Positions 1 through 7,897 of a stretch of DNA of 64,000 nucleotides are shown here, piece after piece. Position numbers and translations under genes: made by a program. Where the stretch lies: the NCBI RefSeq assembly GCF_018881815.1, contig NZ_JACVPP010000001.1, positions 679,352 through 743,351 of the forward strand. Direction: 5' to 3'. Source of the DNA: Polynucleobacter sp. MWH-HuK1. GTDB taxonomy: Bacteria; Pseudomonadota; Gammaproteobacteria; Burkholderiales; Burkholderiaceae. How positions within the stretch are numbered: position 1 is the first letter of the stretch; each line of letters opens with the position of its first letter. The notes under the pieces are model-generated. The model ran no database searches and was not told the DNA's origin. It was given only the letters and a program-made list of their open reading frames with translations.

Positions 1-113
1 GGCAATATGTGAATCGTCTATCAGACTTGCTCTTTGTGCTGGCTCGCATCTTAAATCGTGCAGCTGGTGGATCTGATGTGCTTTGGAAGCACGAAAAAAA
101 AGAGACTAAATAA
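1..113 (+). CDS. ATP:cob(I)alamin adenosyltransferase, PduO type (3' end only)
   Basis: Only the last 36 codons are present; the gene enters from the left edge in the frame whose first full codon is at position 3 and stops with TAA at 111-113. The visible tail (YVNRLSDLLFVLARILNR, then GGSDVLWKHEKKETK) matches the C-terminus of PduO-type adenosyltransferases, where an N-R-L-S-D-x-L-F helix is strongly conserved. The enzyme transfers the adenosyl group of ATP to cob(I)alamin to make coenzyme B12 in the cytoplasm. The stop codon forms the loop of a terminator hairpin. The family call rests on this short tail alone, so it is good but not certain. Confidence 0.75.
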   Translation, partial: QYVNRLSDLLFVLARILNRAAGGSDVLWKHEKKETK

Positions 114-128
114 TTTAGTCTCTTTAGT
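93..128. terminator. Bidirectional rho-independent terminator, stop codon in loop
   Basis: A perfect 10-bp stem pairs 101-110 (AGAGACTAAA) with 114-123 (TTTAGTCTCT). The three loop bases 111-113 are the TAA stop of the upstream gene. A T-rich run follows on the plus strand. An A-run at 93-100 gives a U-tract on the minus strand for aroG, which converges from the right. Confidence 0.85.
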
Positions 129-155
129 TTTGCTTCTTGCAAAATTAATTCCGCA

Positions 156-1280
156 TTATTTTTTCTTGCTTCTACGTTTTTTAACGGCAATAGCAAGACG
201 CTCCAATACTTTCACCGAATCATCCCAGTTAATACAAGCATCGGTAATACTGCGGCCGTATTCCAATTTGCTTGGATCATCTTTGCCTGGTGTAAATTTC
301 TGAGCACCATCATTTAAATGGCTTTCTACCATCACACCAAAAATCTGATTTGAGCCGGATTCAATTTGCTGTGCAACATCATCAGCAACCAGGATTTGAC
401 GCTCATGTTTCTTGCTTGAATTAGCATGAGACAAGTCAACCATCAAACTGGCTGGAAGCTTGGCCGCTTCAAGCTCAGAGCAGGCAGCCTGTACGAACTT
501 CGCTTCGTAGTTCGGCTCCTTACCACCACGTAAAATGACGTGACAATCTTTATTGCCTTTGGTTTCAACAACAGAAACTTGACCATTTTTATGAACAGAC
601 AGGAAATGATGTGGACGACCTGCTGCCTGAATAGCATCGGTAGCAATCTTTATATTGCCATCAGTACCATTCTTAAAGCCGATCGGTGCAGAGAGTCCTG
701 AGGCGAGTTCGCGATGTACTTGGCTTTCAGTCGTACGTGCACCAATTGCTCCCCATGAAATCAGATCAGCAATATATTGCGGAGAGATGACATCTAGAAA
801 TTCGCTACCAGCTGGCATGCCGAGGCGATTAATTTCCATCAGCACTTGGCGGGCAAGACGTAATCCTTCTTCGATGCGATAGCTTTCATCAAGGTAAGGG
901 TCGTTGATTAAACCCTTCCAGCCAACAGTGGTACGTGGTTTTTCAAAATATACACGCATCACAATTTCCAGTTCGCTAGAAAAACGTTCGCGCTCATTTA
1001 AAAGACGTTGGCAGTATTCCAGTGCTGCCCGTGGATCATGAATAGAGCATGGGCCAATAATGACCAATAAGCGATCATCTTTACCGTGAATAATGTCGCG
1101 AATCTTTTTGCGAGTTTTGCTGATCAGCGCTTCTGTTGGAGTTCCAGAAATTGGAAAAAAGCGGATTAAATGCTCTGGCGGAGGCAGAACAGAAATTTTG
1201 TCGATGCGTTGATCGTCGGTATCGGAGGTCTTGTCGACCACGGAGTACCAATTAGCGGGATTTGTATTTTGTTGGCTCAT
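156..1280 (-). CDS. aroG: 3-deoxy-7-phosphoheptulonate synthase (DAHP synthase, class I)
   Basis: Condenses phosphoenolpyruvate and erythrose-4-phosphate, the first step of the shikimate pathway to aromatic amino acids. The 374-residue protein shows class I (AroF/G/H) signatures: LLVIIGPCSIHDP near residue 70, EKPRTTVGWKGLINDP near 115, SWGAIGARTTESQVHRE near 180, and DLSHANSSKKHERQ near 285. It is slightly longer than the roughly 350-residue E. coli enzymes because of a short N-terminal extension and a basic tail (KKRRSKKK). It lies 30 bases downstream of tldD on the same strand, yet has a TAAAAT six bases before its ATG and no Shine-Dalgarno site, so it may have its own leaderless promoter. 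Feedback specificity (Phe, Tyr or Trp) cannot be told from the sequence by eye. Confidence 0.96.
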   Translation of the reverse strand: MSQQNTNPANWYSVVDKTSDTDDQRIDKISVLPPPEHLIRFFPISGTPTEALISKTRKKIRDIIHGKDDRLLVIIGPCSIHDPRAALEYCQRLLNERERFSSELEIVMRVYFEKPRTTVGWKGLINDPYLDESYRIEEGLRLARQVLMEINRLGMPAGSEFLDVISPQYIADLISWGAIGARTTESQVHRELASGLSAPIGFKNGTDGNIKIATDAIQAAGRPHHFLSVHKNGQVSVVETKGNKDCHVILRGGKEPNYEAKFVQAACSELEAAKLPASLMVDLSHANSSKKHERQILVADDVAQQIESGSNQIFGVMVESHLNDGAQKFTPGKDDPSKLEYGRSITDACINWDDSVKVLERLAIAVKKRRSKKK

Positions 1281-1286
1281 CTGGCT

Positions 1287-1292
1287 ATTTTA
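1287..1292 (-). promoter_or_regulatory. Putative -10 box of aroG (leaderless geometry)
   Basis: TAAAAT on the minus strand ends six bases before the aroG ATG (1280), which would place the transcription start at about the A of the ATG. No convincing -35 box is seen at 16-18 bp and no Shine-Dalgarno motif lies between. Inferred only from position and motif. Confidence 0.4.
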
Positions 1293-1310
1293 AGCCGTAA
1301 TTTGCCAATA

Positions 1311-2801
1311 TCAGGCAGTCCCGCCCACGGTAAGGCTATCAATCCGGAGTGTAGGTTGCCCAACTCCAACAGGAACGCTTTGCCCTTCCTTGCCGCAAAC
1401 CCCTACGCCGCCATCGAGTTTGAGGTCATTTCCGATCATGGAGACCTGTTTTAGGGATTCTGGACCGTTGCCAATAATGGTGGCGCCTTTGACGGGATAT
1501 TGGATTTTGCCGTTTTCAACCCAGTAGGCTTCTGAAGCAGAAAAAACAAATTTGCCGCTGGTGATATCTACTTGACCACCGCCAAAATTGACCGCATACA
1601 AACCGCGTTTAATACTGGCCACGATTTCTTGTGGATCGTCTTTGCCAGCCAGCATGTAGGTATTAGTCATGCGTGGCATCGGAAGCGAAGCAAAGCTTTC
1701 GCGTCGACCATTGCCGGTCAGGGGCATATTCATTAAGCGTGCATTGAGGCTGTCCTGAATATAACCCTTCAAAATGCCATCCTCAATTAATGTGGTGCAT
1801 TGCGTAGGCGTACCTTCATCATCAATGTTTAAAGAACCTCTACGACCAGATAGGGTGCCATCATCCACTACTGTGACACCTTTAGCGGCAACGCGTTGTC
1901 CAATTCGACCGGAAAATGCAGAGGATCCCTTGCGATTAAAGTCGCCCTCAAGACCATGGCCAACTGCTTCATGCAAAAGGACACCAGGCCATCCTGGTCC
2001 CATCACCACGGTCATTAGGCCTGCTGGGGCAGAACGTGATTCTAAGTTCAATAATGCACCATCAACCGCTTCATCAACATAGCGATTGATGAGTTCTTGA
2101 TCGAAGTACAGGTAATCGTGGCGCGCGCCACCACCGGAAGATCCAGATTCACGTCGACCATTTTGTTCTGCAATGACGTGAACGGAAACGCGCACCAAGG
2201 GGCGGACATCGGCAGCCAACAAGCCATCAGCTCTCACCACCAAAACTACATCAAACTCTCCAGCAAGACTTGCCATCACCTGAATGATGCGTGGATCACG
2301 CGCCTTCGCTCTGCGTTCGATGCCTTCTAGTAGGGCGATTTTTTCCTTGGGCTGTAGTGAGTCAAGAGGGTTGATGTCTGAGTACAGCTTATTGGATACG
2401 GGATTAAATAATTTGCTTGCAACTGCTCGCTTGCCGCCTGCAGGACCGATTACTCGGGTTGCTTTTGCTGCCTTGCTTAAAGCTTCTAAATTTATTTCAT
2501 CTGAGTAGGCAAAGGCAGTCTTATCACCATAGATAGCGCGTACTCCAACGCCTTGATCAATATTGAAGCTACCAGATTTAACGATGCCCTCTTCAAGACT
2601 CCAGCTCTCGCTGCGAGTATGTTGAAAGTAAAGATCCGCATCATCAAGGCGATGGGTGAATAGATGGCCAAAGGTGTGATGTAAATCTTGTTCTGATAAT
2701 CCTGTTGGCTCAAGCAAAATTGATTTAGCTAATTTAATGAGGTCTGCTTGCTTTTTGGCGTTAGTCCAATTTGCCGGAAATAGTGCTTCTGGTGCATTCA
2801 T
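1311..2801 (-). CDS. tldD: Metalloprotease TldD
   Basis: Zinc metalloprotease of the TldD/PmbA (U62) family, which in E. coli matures microcin B17 and degrades unfolded or antitoxin proteins together with PmbA/TldE. The 496-residue length is slightly above the E. coli one (about 480). The metal site [11 protein letters not shown] is visible near residue 277, with the downstream glycine-rich C-terminal sheet domain ([18 protein letters not shown] near 365). It follows the nitrilase gene by 20 bases on the same strand, an arrangement (yhdP-nit-tldD) repeatedly seen in beta- and gammaproteobacteria, and is probably co-transcribed with it. No Shine-Dalgarno site is obvious before the ATG. No pmbA partner lies in the window. 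Confidence 0.95.
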   Translation of the reverse strand: MNAPEALFPANWTNAKKQADLIKLAKSILLEPTGLSEQDLHHTFGHLFTHRLDDADLYFQHTRSESWSLEEGIVKSGSFNIDQGVGVRAIYGDKTAFAYSDEINLEALSKAAKATRVIGPAGGKRAVASKLFNPVSNKLYSDINPLDSLQPKEKIALLEGIERRAKARDPRIIQVMASLAGEFDVVLVVRADGLLAADVRPLVRVSVHVIAEQNGRRESGSSGGGARHDYLYFDQELINRYVDEAVDGALLNLESRSAPAGLMTVVMGPGWPGVLLHEAVGHGLEGDFNRKGSSAFSGRIGQRVAAKGVTVVDDGTLSGRRGSLNIDDEGTPTQCTTLIEDGILKGYIQDSLNARLMNMPLTGNGRRESFASLPMPRMTNTYMLAGKDDPQEIVASIKRGLYAVNFGGGQVDITSGKFVFSASEAYWVENGKIQYPVKGATIIGNGPESLKQVSMIGNDLKLDGGVGVCGKEGQSVPVGVGQPTLRIDSLTVGGTA

Positions 2802-2821
2802 TTGATTGGGCGGATCTTTCT

Positions 2822-3655
2822 TTAAAGCTTGCGATGTGCAAGTGCAGGTAACTTAGAGCGTACCTCGTTTAATTTATCTTTGCACAAGACCCCAGAAATA
2901 AAGCCTTCTCCTTCGGGGAGGTTGACTAAGATCTCACCCCAAGGGTCAATCAACATGCTATTACCCCAAGTGCGACGCTGGTTTTGATGTTTGCCGCCCT
3001 GTGCTGATGCCAAGACATAACTTTGGTTTTCAATAGCTCGGGCGCGTAACAGAATTTCCCAATGGTCTTTTCCGGTGGTGTAAGTAAATGCAGCAGGAAT
3101 GATATGGCAATCTACCTGACCTAGCGCGCGATAGAGCTCTGGAAAGCGCAAGTCGTAACAAATGCTTAAACCAAAAGTCCAATTATTGCCATCAACAGAA
3201 ATTTTTAAGACCCCGGGCTCATTTCCAGCTTCAATCGTTTCGGATTCTTGATAGCGCTCGGTTGCCGTTTGAAAGCCAAATAAATGAATTTTGTCGTAGC
3301 GAGTGATTTGTTGTCCCGCGGGATCAAATACAAGAGTTGTATTGAGTACCTTATTTGGATCTTTTGCCTCAAGCGGAATAGTGCCAGCAACTAAGTGTAG
3401 TTTGTTTTGCTTGGCAATCTGGGAGAGTTGCTCTTGGATGGGGCCGCTACCAATACTTTCTCGAGCAGAAACTTTATCGGTGTCTTTAAGACCCATTAGG
3501 CAAAAGTATTCTGGTAGAACTGCTAATTGTGCGCCATCCGCTGCCGCCGCTGCGATTAGTCTACTTGCTGTAGAAAGGTTCTCTTGCAGATTGATGGTGG
3601 AGACCATCTGAATAGAGGCGACCTTAAGATTTGAGGGATTTACAGATTTACTCAT
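2822..3655 (-). CDS. Carbon-nitrogen hydrolase (nitrilase superfamily, Nit-like amidase)
   Basis: A 277-residue single-domain nitrilase-superfamily protein. The Glu-Lys-Cys catalytic triad is visible: Glu in LPEYFCLMG near residue 49, Lys in YDKIHLFGF near 122, and Cys in [15 protein letters not shown] near 166. The pattern fits the Nit1/Nit2 branch, whose members hydrolyse deaminated glutathione or alpha-keto acid omega-amides; which of these applies here is inference. The start is seven bases after the yhdP stop and the tldD start follows 20 bases after its end, so the three genes form one minus-strand unit. The link of this hydrolase to YhdP and TldD is conserved but unexplained. Confidence 0.9.
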   Translation of the reverse strand: MSKSVNPSNLKVASIQMVSTINLQENLSTASRLIAAAAADGAQLAVLPEYFCLMGLKDTDKVSARESIGSGPIQEQLSQIAKQNKLHLVAGTIPLEAKDPNKVLNTTLVFDPAGQQITRYDKIHLFGFQTATERYQESETIEAGNEPGVLKISVDGNNWTFGLSICYDLRFPELYRALGQVDCHIIPAAFTYTTGKDHWEILLRARAIENQSYVLASAQGGKHQNQRRTWGNSMLIDPWGEILVNLPEGEGFISGVLCKDKLNEVRSKLPALAHRKL

Positions 3656-3661
3656 AGCAAT

Positions 3662-6600
3662 CTAGTTTGCAGTTTTATTTGGAGTGCTGGAATTGTTTGG
3701 GTTGATTTGTGGCCCTGCTATATTGCCCGGTTTACTTTGCTCTTTAAGTAGTTCTTTGCTTCGAATCGTATCCAAAGTTTTTTTATCAATCGGCTGACCT
3801 TTTTGATCAAGGGGAATTACTTCTGGGTTATCCCATGACCCTTGTACTAGATAATCAGATTGAAGACTGCGATTAATTTGGCTAGTAATAAGATATTGGC
3901 CAACAAAGGCCCCAAGTCCAACTATTGGGTTGATTGCAAATGCTGCTAAAGAGCCTGCGGTGGCATCAATTGTTGGGAAGATGGTGACACGTAAATCTTG
4001 TGTTTTCTTGGGGATATTAATTTGACCGGTCATTGCAACACGCGCCTGATCTAAACCCATTGTGAATTGCTTGGTTTGAGCTATACCTGCATTCAAATCA
4101 AACGAGGCATCAATAGTATTGAATGGCGTTCCTTTGGTGACTATATTCCCAAGGCTACCTTGAAGATCTAATGTGGCAAACCTAAATAAGCTTTGCAAAC
4201 TGAGAACATCTAGTAGCTTTGCGCCACTGGTATTTACTTCTAAGAGGCGGCCTTTTTCCAGGTTTAAATTTGCCTTACCTGCCAGGGTTTCATATTGAGG
4301 GTTAAAGGGAGATCCGTCCCAATCTGCATTGATCGTTAGCTTACCTTGGCCACCCTCCACTGACTTTTGATTGGTCCAGTGACCAATGATCTGGCCCGCA
4401 TCCTTAATATCCAAATCAATATTTAAGTTGGTGTGTGCGGGGGTATTTTGCGTGGCACCAACCCAACGACCGGTTGTGTTTGAGCTTCCTTGTGGATTAT
4501 TGAATTGAACAGATTCGAAATTGACAGTATTTCCTATGGTCTTAGTTTTAATTTTTACTTGACCAAGCTGTGCTTTGTTCCAATCAAAATCATCAATGGT
4601 TAACTCAATACTAGGTATAGATCCTGGACTAAATTTATTTTTAGTCGGCGGAGTTTTTGAGATTTGCTTTGCAGGGATTACTGCGCTAACAATTTCTTCG
4701 GGAATCTTTAAGCGCACAAGTCGTCCGCTAATTAAGTCGCTACCATCAGGTGTTGTAGCTGGTTGGTATTGGATATTGCCAGCAACTTGAGGAGATCCTC
4801 TCAGGCGTAGTTGCCAGGCAGTGTCTTTATTGCTTGCAGCTAAATTCATATCCTGCCAGACGCGGTCAAACAAAGTTAATTGTTTAACTTGTGCTGAAAC
4901 TTGGATATTGCCCGTAGTGTTTGGGTTAGAGCTCACTCCGGATTTTTTTCTGCTTTGATTGCTCAAAAATAATTGCCAGGTATCTATGTTCAATTCATTG
5001 CTGACAATGTTCAGAGCAAAGCCTTGTTGAGGAAGGGTGGCGGGTGCGCCAATACCTACAGCCTGACGAAGAAGGTCATCTCTGGTGATTTCACCTTGAA
5101 TAAAGTAAGCGTCCCCAATCTTTCCATCCCAAATGAGACGACTGGAACTACTTTTTGTTTTAGCAAAGGTTTTAAGGTTTAGCTGACCAGACATCAAGGT
5201 GCCTGCTTGTTTTTTCAGGGGTGCAGGCGCAGTGCTACCCCAGTCACGCACGTCGATTTTTAGGTTAGTTTCGCTATTACCCTTATTGAAATTAATAACG
5301 CCGTCATACCTTGCCACACCACTAAGGGACTGCAAAATGGGAGATGCTTGTGCTGCAACATCGTTACCAAAGTAATCCTTGATAAAGTTTGCAGAAATAT
5401 TGCCTGTGATGCTGTAGCTTTGGCTACTTTGGTTAGGCGTTGCGCTCGAAATTTTGATGGAGCCACCAAGAAAATCAGCCGTAATATCTTCAAACTCTGG
5501 ATTGACTTCGGTGATGCGGATTTTGCCTTTAAGATTTTCAAGAGGAGGTATGCCAGCCCACTGGACTCTATTGCCAGGGAAGTTGATTTGAATATCCGTA
5601 TTAGTATTACCAGTACCGGTTAGTGGGACTTTTAAGCCCAGACTTAAATTAGTAGCCCCTGTTATTTTTAGATTTTTCTCAAGCTCAGCTTGTTTCTTGC
5701 CGACAGGCGAGGCAAATAAATAGTCCAGCAGTTGCGGCGCATCGCCCTGCGCTTCACCATTTACTGTCAGAGTTAATTGCTTTGCACTAACACTTGGTAT
5801 TTCAGCATGGAATTTGCTTAAGGCAACCTGTTTGTAACTTGCTTGATCAATATCTACCGTTAAGTTGGCATTCTGCATATTAATAACGCCATTCACGTTA
5901 TTAAAGGCTGGCCATATACCTTGCCCTGGTAATGAAGTGGGTGCCGGACTAAAAGTGGCGCCAATGATTGGTAGATTGAGTGTGAATTCTCCCGCATTTG
6001 CTTTTGGGAACGGCACCTCATTTGGGTCACCCTTAATATGGAGGTTTCCCTTTTTAATTATTCCCGCATCAAAGGCTTTGCTTAAATAGGTTTTAGCTTC
6101 ACCTCCCATGCCAACAGGTAAGTATCGATAAGCAGTTTTTAGATTTGCTTGTGCAAAGTCCATATCCAGTGTCATGAAGTCAGGGTTTTTAGCTTCACCA
6201 ATGATGTAGTTCAGATTGAGTGTTGTCGAAATCTCAGGATTACTCAGTGCTAACTGCTTTGCGTTAATAACCCAATTGCTTTTTTGTTTTGACCAGGAAA
6301 TTTGACCATTAGCTTTGTCTAGTTTTATTTTTGGATCCACCAATAGGTCATTTATCTCCACCCCTAAATTATTGGATTGGATGGTTAGGCTTCCTTTGGT
6401 TTGGTCTGCAGCGAGGAATCCTGACAGGTTCGATACAGAGGGCATGGATTTGTTGATGCCAATAAAACTAACATCAATCAGTTTTGCGCTCACGTTAAAG
6501 CCCAGTTTGCTTGACTTAAACCAGCCGCCGGGAATATTTAGTGCTGATAAAGGAGATTTGCTCTCGGCCCAGGAGATATCCAGATCTTGCAGTTCTCCAT

Positions 6601-7819
6601 CGGCTTTAGAAGCTTTAATCCATTGCTGGACTTTTTTAGAGAGCGGAAGATTAAGAGCAAATAAAGCAATATCCTCTAACGAAATCTTTGGAGATGAAAA
6701 GCCAAATTCTTTAATTTCTTCATCGCCTGCCGGTGGTCTCCAGCGGAAAGTCATGGGGCTTAAATTCTCTAAAGGAGTTGATTTGGGGCTTTCGGTATCA
6801 CGCCATGCAAATGTCTTGGTAGCGATAGAGATCATGCCGTTATCAGTTTCCTGAGTCAGGTTTGTTTCTAATCGCCCAAGGGCAATAGCATCTTCATTCT
6901 TAGAAAGCTGAATTATTAAATCATCAGCTGCAAGATAAATTTCTCCGCCATCAGGCTTACCATTATCAATTTTTAATTTTCCCTTAGAGCTGAGTGCGCC
7001 CTCTAAAGTATCTAGCTGGAGGGAAAATTCATTCGCAATCTGGCCAAGTTGCAGGGTATTTAAATTCCAAGAAATGGTTCCAATCCAATCGCGCCAATTA
7101 CCCGCTTGACCGCCAATGTGGTGGACTAAATCAATATCCAGTAGGAGTGGACCTTTTGTCCAAGGGGTTGTTGCGCTGATTGAGCCTTTGTGGCTACGAA
7201 TACCGTTACTGAGAGTAAGGCTTTGTATCTCTATCGTAGTAGGTGATTTCTTTTTGAGTTGATCTTCCCAAAATAATTTGACGTCATTTACTCGAATTTC
7301 GTTTTGAGCAAAAAGCCAATTCTCTGCAGAGTAATCATTAGGTTTGCCATCAATTGAGATTCCGGCAACACTAATGGCGCCTTTGCTATTGCGTTGCGCA
7401 TAAATTTCAGCACCTTCAAAATTGAGTTCTTGAAAAAATGGTGCAAGATGATAAAAGGAGGCCCAGCTTAATTGACCGTTTATCTTTTGTATGAATAAAA
7501 GAGGCTTTGTTTTTTCTGGGTTGTTAAAACGCAAGCCCTCAACTTCAAAATCAGGCCTAATTCCAGACCATGAAACATGGAGTGAGTCCATTGATACTTC
7601 AGCGCCAATTCGTGCGCTGATGAGTTTTTCAACTGAGGCCTTGGATTTCTCGATTTGCGGCCAAAGAATAAAACGCACCCCCACATGAACCAGCACAGAA
7701 AGGGCCAAGATTACGCCCGCCACAATCAAGGCACGCTTACGCCAAGTTCGACCCGAACCTTCAGGACGCTTATCAAGCGTGCTCTTCAGGTGAGGCGGAA
7801 TAATGTTTTTTTGCAGCAT
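3662..7819 (-). CDS. yhdP: YhdP-family AsmA-like protein (TIGR02099/DUF3971)
   Basis: A 1385-residue protein with one N-terminal membrane anchor (about residues 28-52, RALIVAGVILALSVLVHVGV) and a very long beta-rich periplasmic part. The C-terminal AsmA-like segment (IDASFDLNAGIAQTKQFTMG near 1250; AAFAINPIVGLGAFVGQYL near 1310) is typical. In E. coli, YhdP with TamB and YdbH carries phospholipid to the outer membrane, acting as a bridge-like channel. Length is slightly above the E. coli protein (about 1266). It heads the yhdP-nit-tldD unit and is divergent from glnE across 78 bases. A TTGGCG-18-GATAAT promoter lies so close to the ATG that the mRNA should be leaderless. The gene contains long antisense reading frames, which I take as chance. 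Confidence 0.93.
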   Translation of the reverse strand: MLQKNIIPPHLKSTLDKRPEGSGRTWRKRALIVAGVILALSVLVHVGVRFILWPQIEKSKASVEKLISARIGAEVSMDSLHVSWSGIRPDFEVEGLRFNNPEKTKPLLFIQKINGQLSWASFYHLAPFFQELNFEGAEIYAQRNSKGAISVAGISIDGKPNDYSAENWLFAQNEIRVNDVKLFWEDQLKKKSPTTIEIQSLTLSNGIRSHKGSISATTPWTKGPLLLDIDLVHHIGGQAGNWRDWIGTISWNLNTLQLGQIANEFSLQLDTLEGALSSKGKLKIDNGKPDGGEIYLAADDLIIQLSKNEDAIALGRLETNLTQETDNGMISIATKTFAWRDTESPKSTPLENLSPMTFRWRPPAGDEEIKEFGFSSPKISLEDIALFALNLPLSKKVQQWIKASKADGELQDLDISWAESKSPLSALNIPGGWFKSSKLGFNVSAKLIDVSFIGINKSMPSVSNLSGFLAADQTKGSLTIQSNNLGVEINDLLVDPKIKLDKANGQISWSKQKSNWVINAKQLALSNPEISTTLNLNYIIGEAKNPDFMTLDMDFAQANLKTAYRYLPVGMGGEAKTYLSKAFDAGIIKKGNLHIKGDPNEVPFPKANAGEFTLNLPIIGATFSPAPTSLPGQGIWPAFNNVNGVINMQNANLTVDIDQASYKQVALSKFHAEIPSVSAKQLTLTVNGEAQGDAPQLLDYLFASPVGKKQAELEKNLKITGATNLSLGLKVPLTGTGNTNTDIQINFPGNRVQWAGIPPLENLKGKIRITEVNPEFEDITADFLGGSIKISSATPNQSSQSYSITGNISANFIKDYFGNDVAAQASPILQSLSGVARYDGVINFNKGNSETNLKIDVRDWGSTAPAPLKKQAGTLMSGQLNLKTFAKTKSSSSRLIWDGKIGDAYFIQGEITRDDLLRQAVGIGAPATLPQQGFALNIVSNELNIDTWQLFLSNQSRKKSGVSSNPNTTGNIQVSAQVKQLTLFDRVWQDMNLAASNKDTAWQLRLRGSPQVAGNIQYQPATTPDGSDLISGRLVRLKIPEEIVSAVIPAKQISKTPPTKNKFSPGSIPSIELTIDDFDWNKAQLGQVKIKTKTIGNTVNFESVQFNNPQGSSNTTGRWVGATQNTPAHTNLNIDLDIKDAGQIIGHWTNQKSVEGGQGKLTINADWDGSPFNPQYETLAGKANLNLEKGRLLEVNTSGAKLLDVLSLQSLFRFATLDLQGSLGNIVTKGTPFNTIDASFDLNAGIAQTKQFTMGLDQARVAMTGQINIPKKTQDLRVTIFPTIDATAGSLAAFAINPIVGLGAFVGQYLITSQINRSLQSDYLVQGSWDNPEVIPLDQKGQPIDKKTLDTIRSKELLKEQSKPGNIAGPQINPNNSSTPNKTAN

Positions 7820-7826
7820 GACCTCT

Positions 7827-7856
7827 ATTATCCGTCAGCCTTAGCTTGATCGCCAA
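7827..7856 (-). promoter_or_regulatory. Putative sigma-70 promoter of yhdP
   Basis: On the minus strand, TTGGCG (7851-7856), an 18-base spacer and GATAAT (7827-7832) are followed by only seven bases before the yhdP ATG at 7819. The predicted start site is at or next to the ATG. An AGAGGT lies one base from the ATG, too close for a normal Shine-Dalgarno site. Confidence 0.55.
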
Positions 7857-7885
7857 GCTTATGGCACCGGTTTTCAAGGTCGGAT

Positions 7886-7891
7886 TAAGAT
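7886..7891 (+). promoter_or_regulatory. Putative -10 box of glnE
   Basis: TAAGAT ends six bases before the glnE ATG (7898). The -35 region is weak. GAGGGG fills the six bases directly abutting the ATG, too close to act as a usual Shine-Dalgarno site. Confidence 0.35.
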
Positions 7892-7897
7892 GAGGGG

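Noticed and set aside
6315..6854. 179-codon open frame antisense to yhdP
   Set aside because: It is wholly inside the well-supported yhdP gene, has no ribosome site and shows no recognisable protein pattern.
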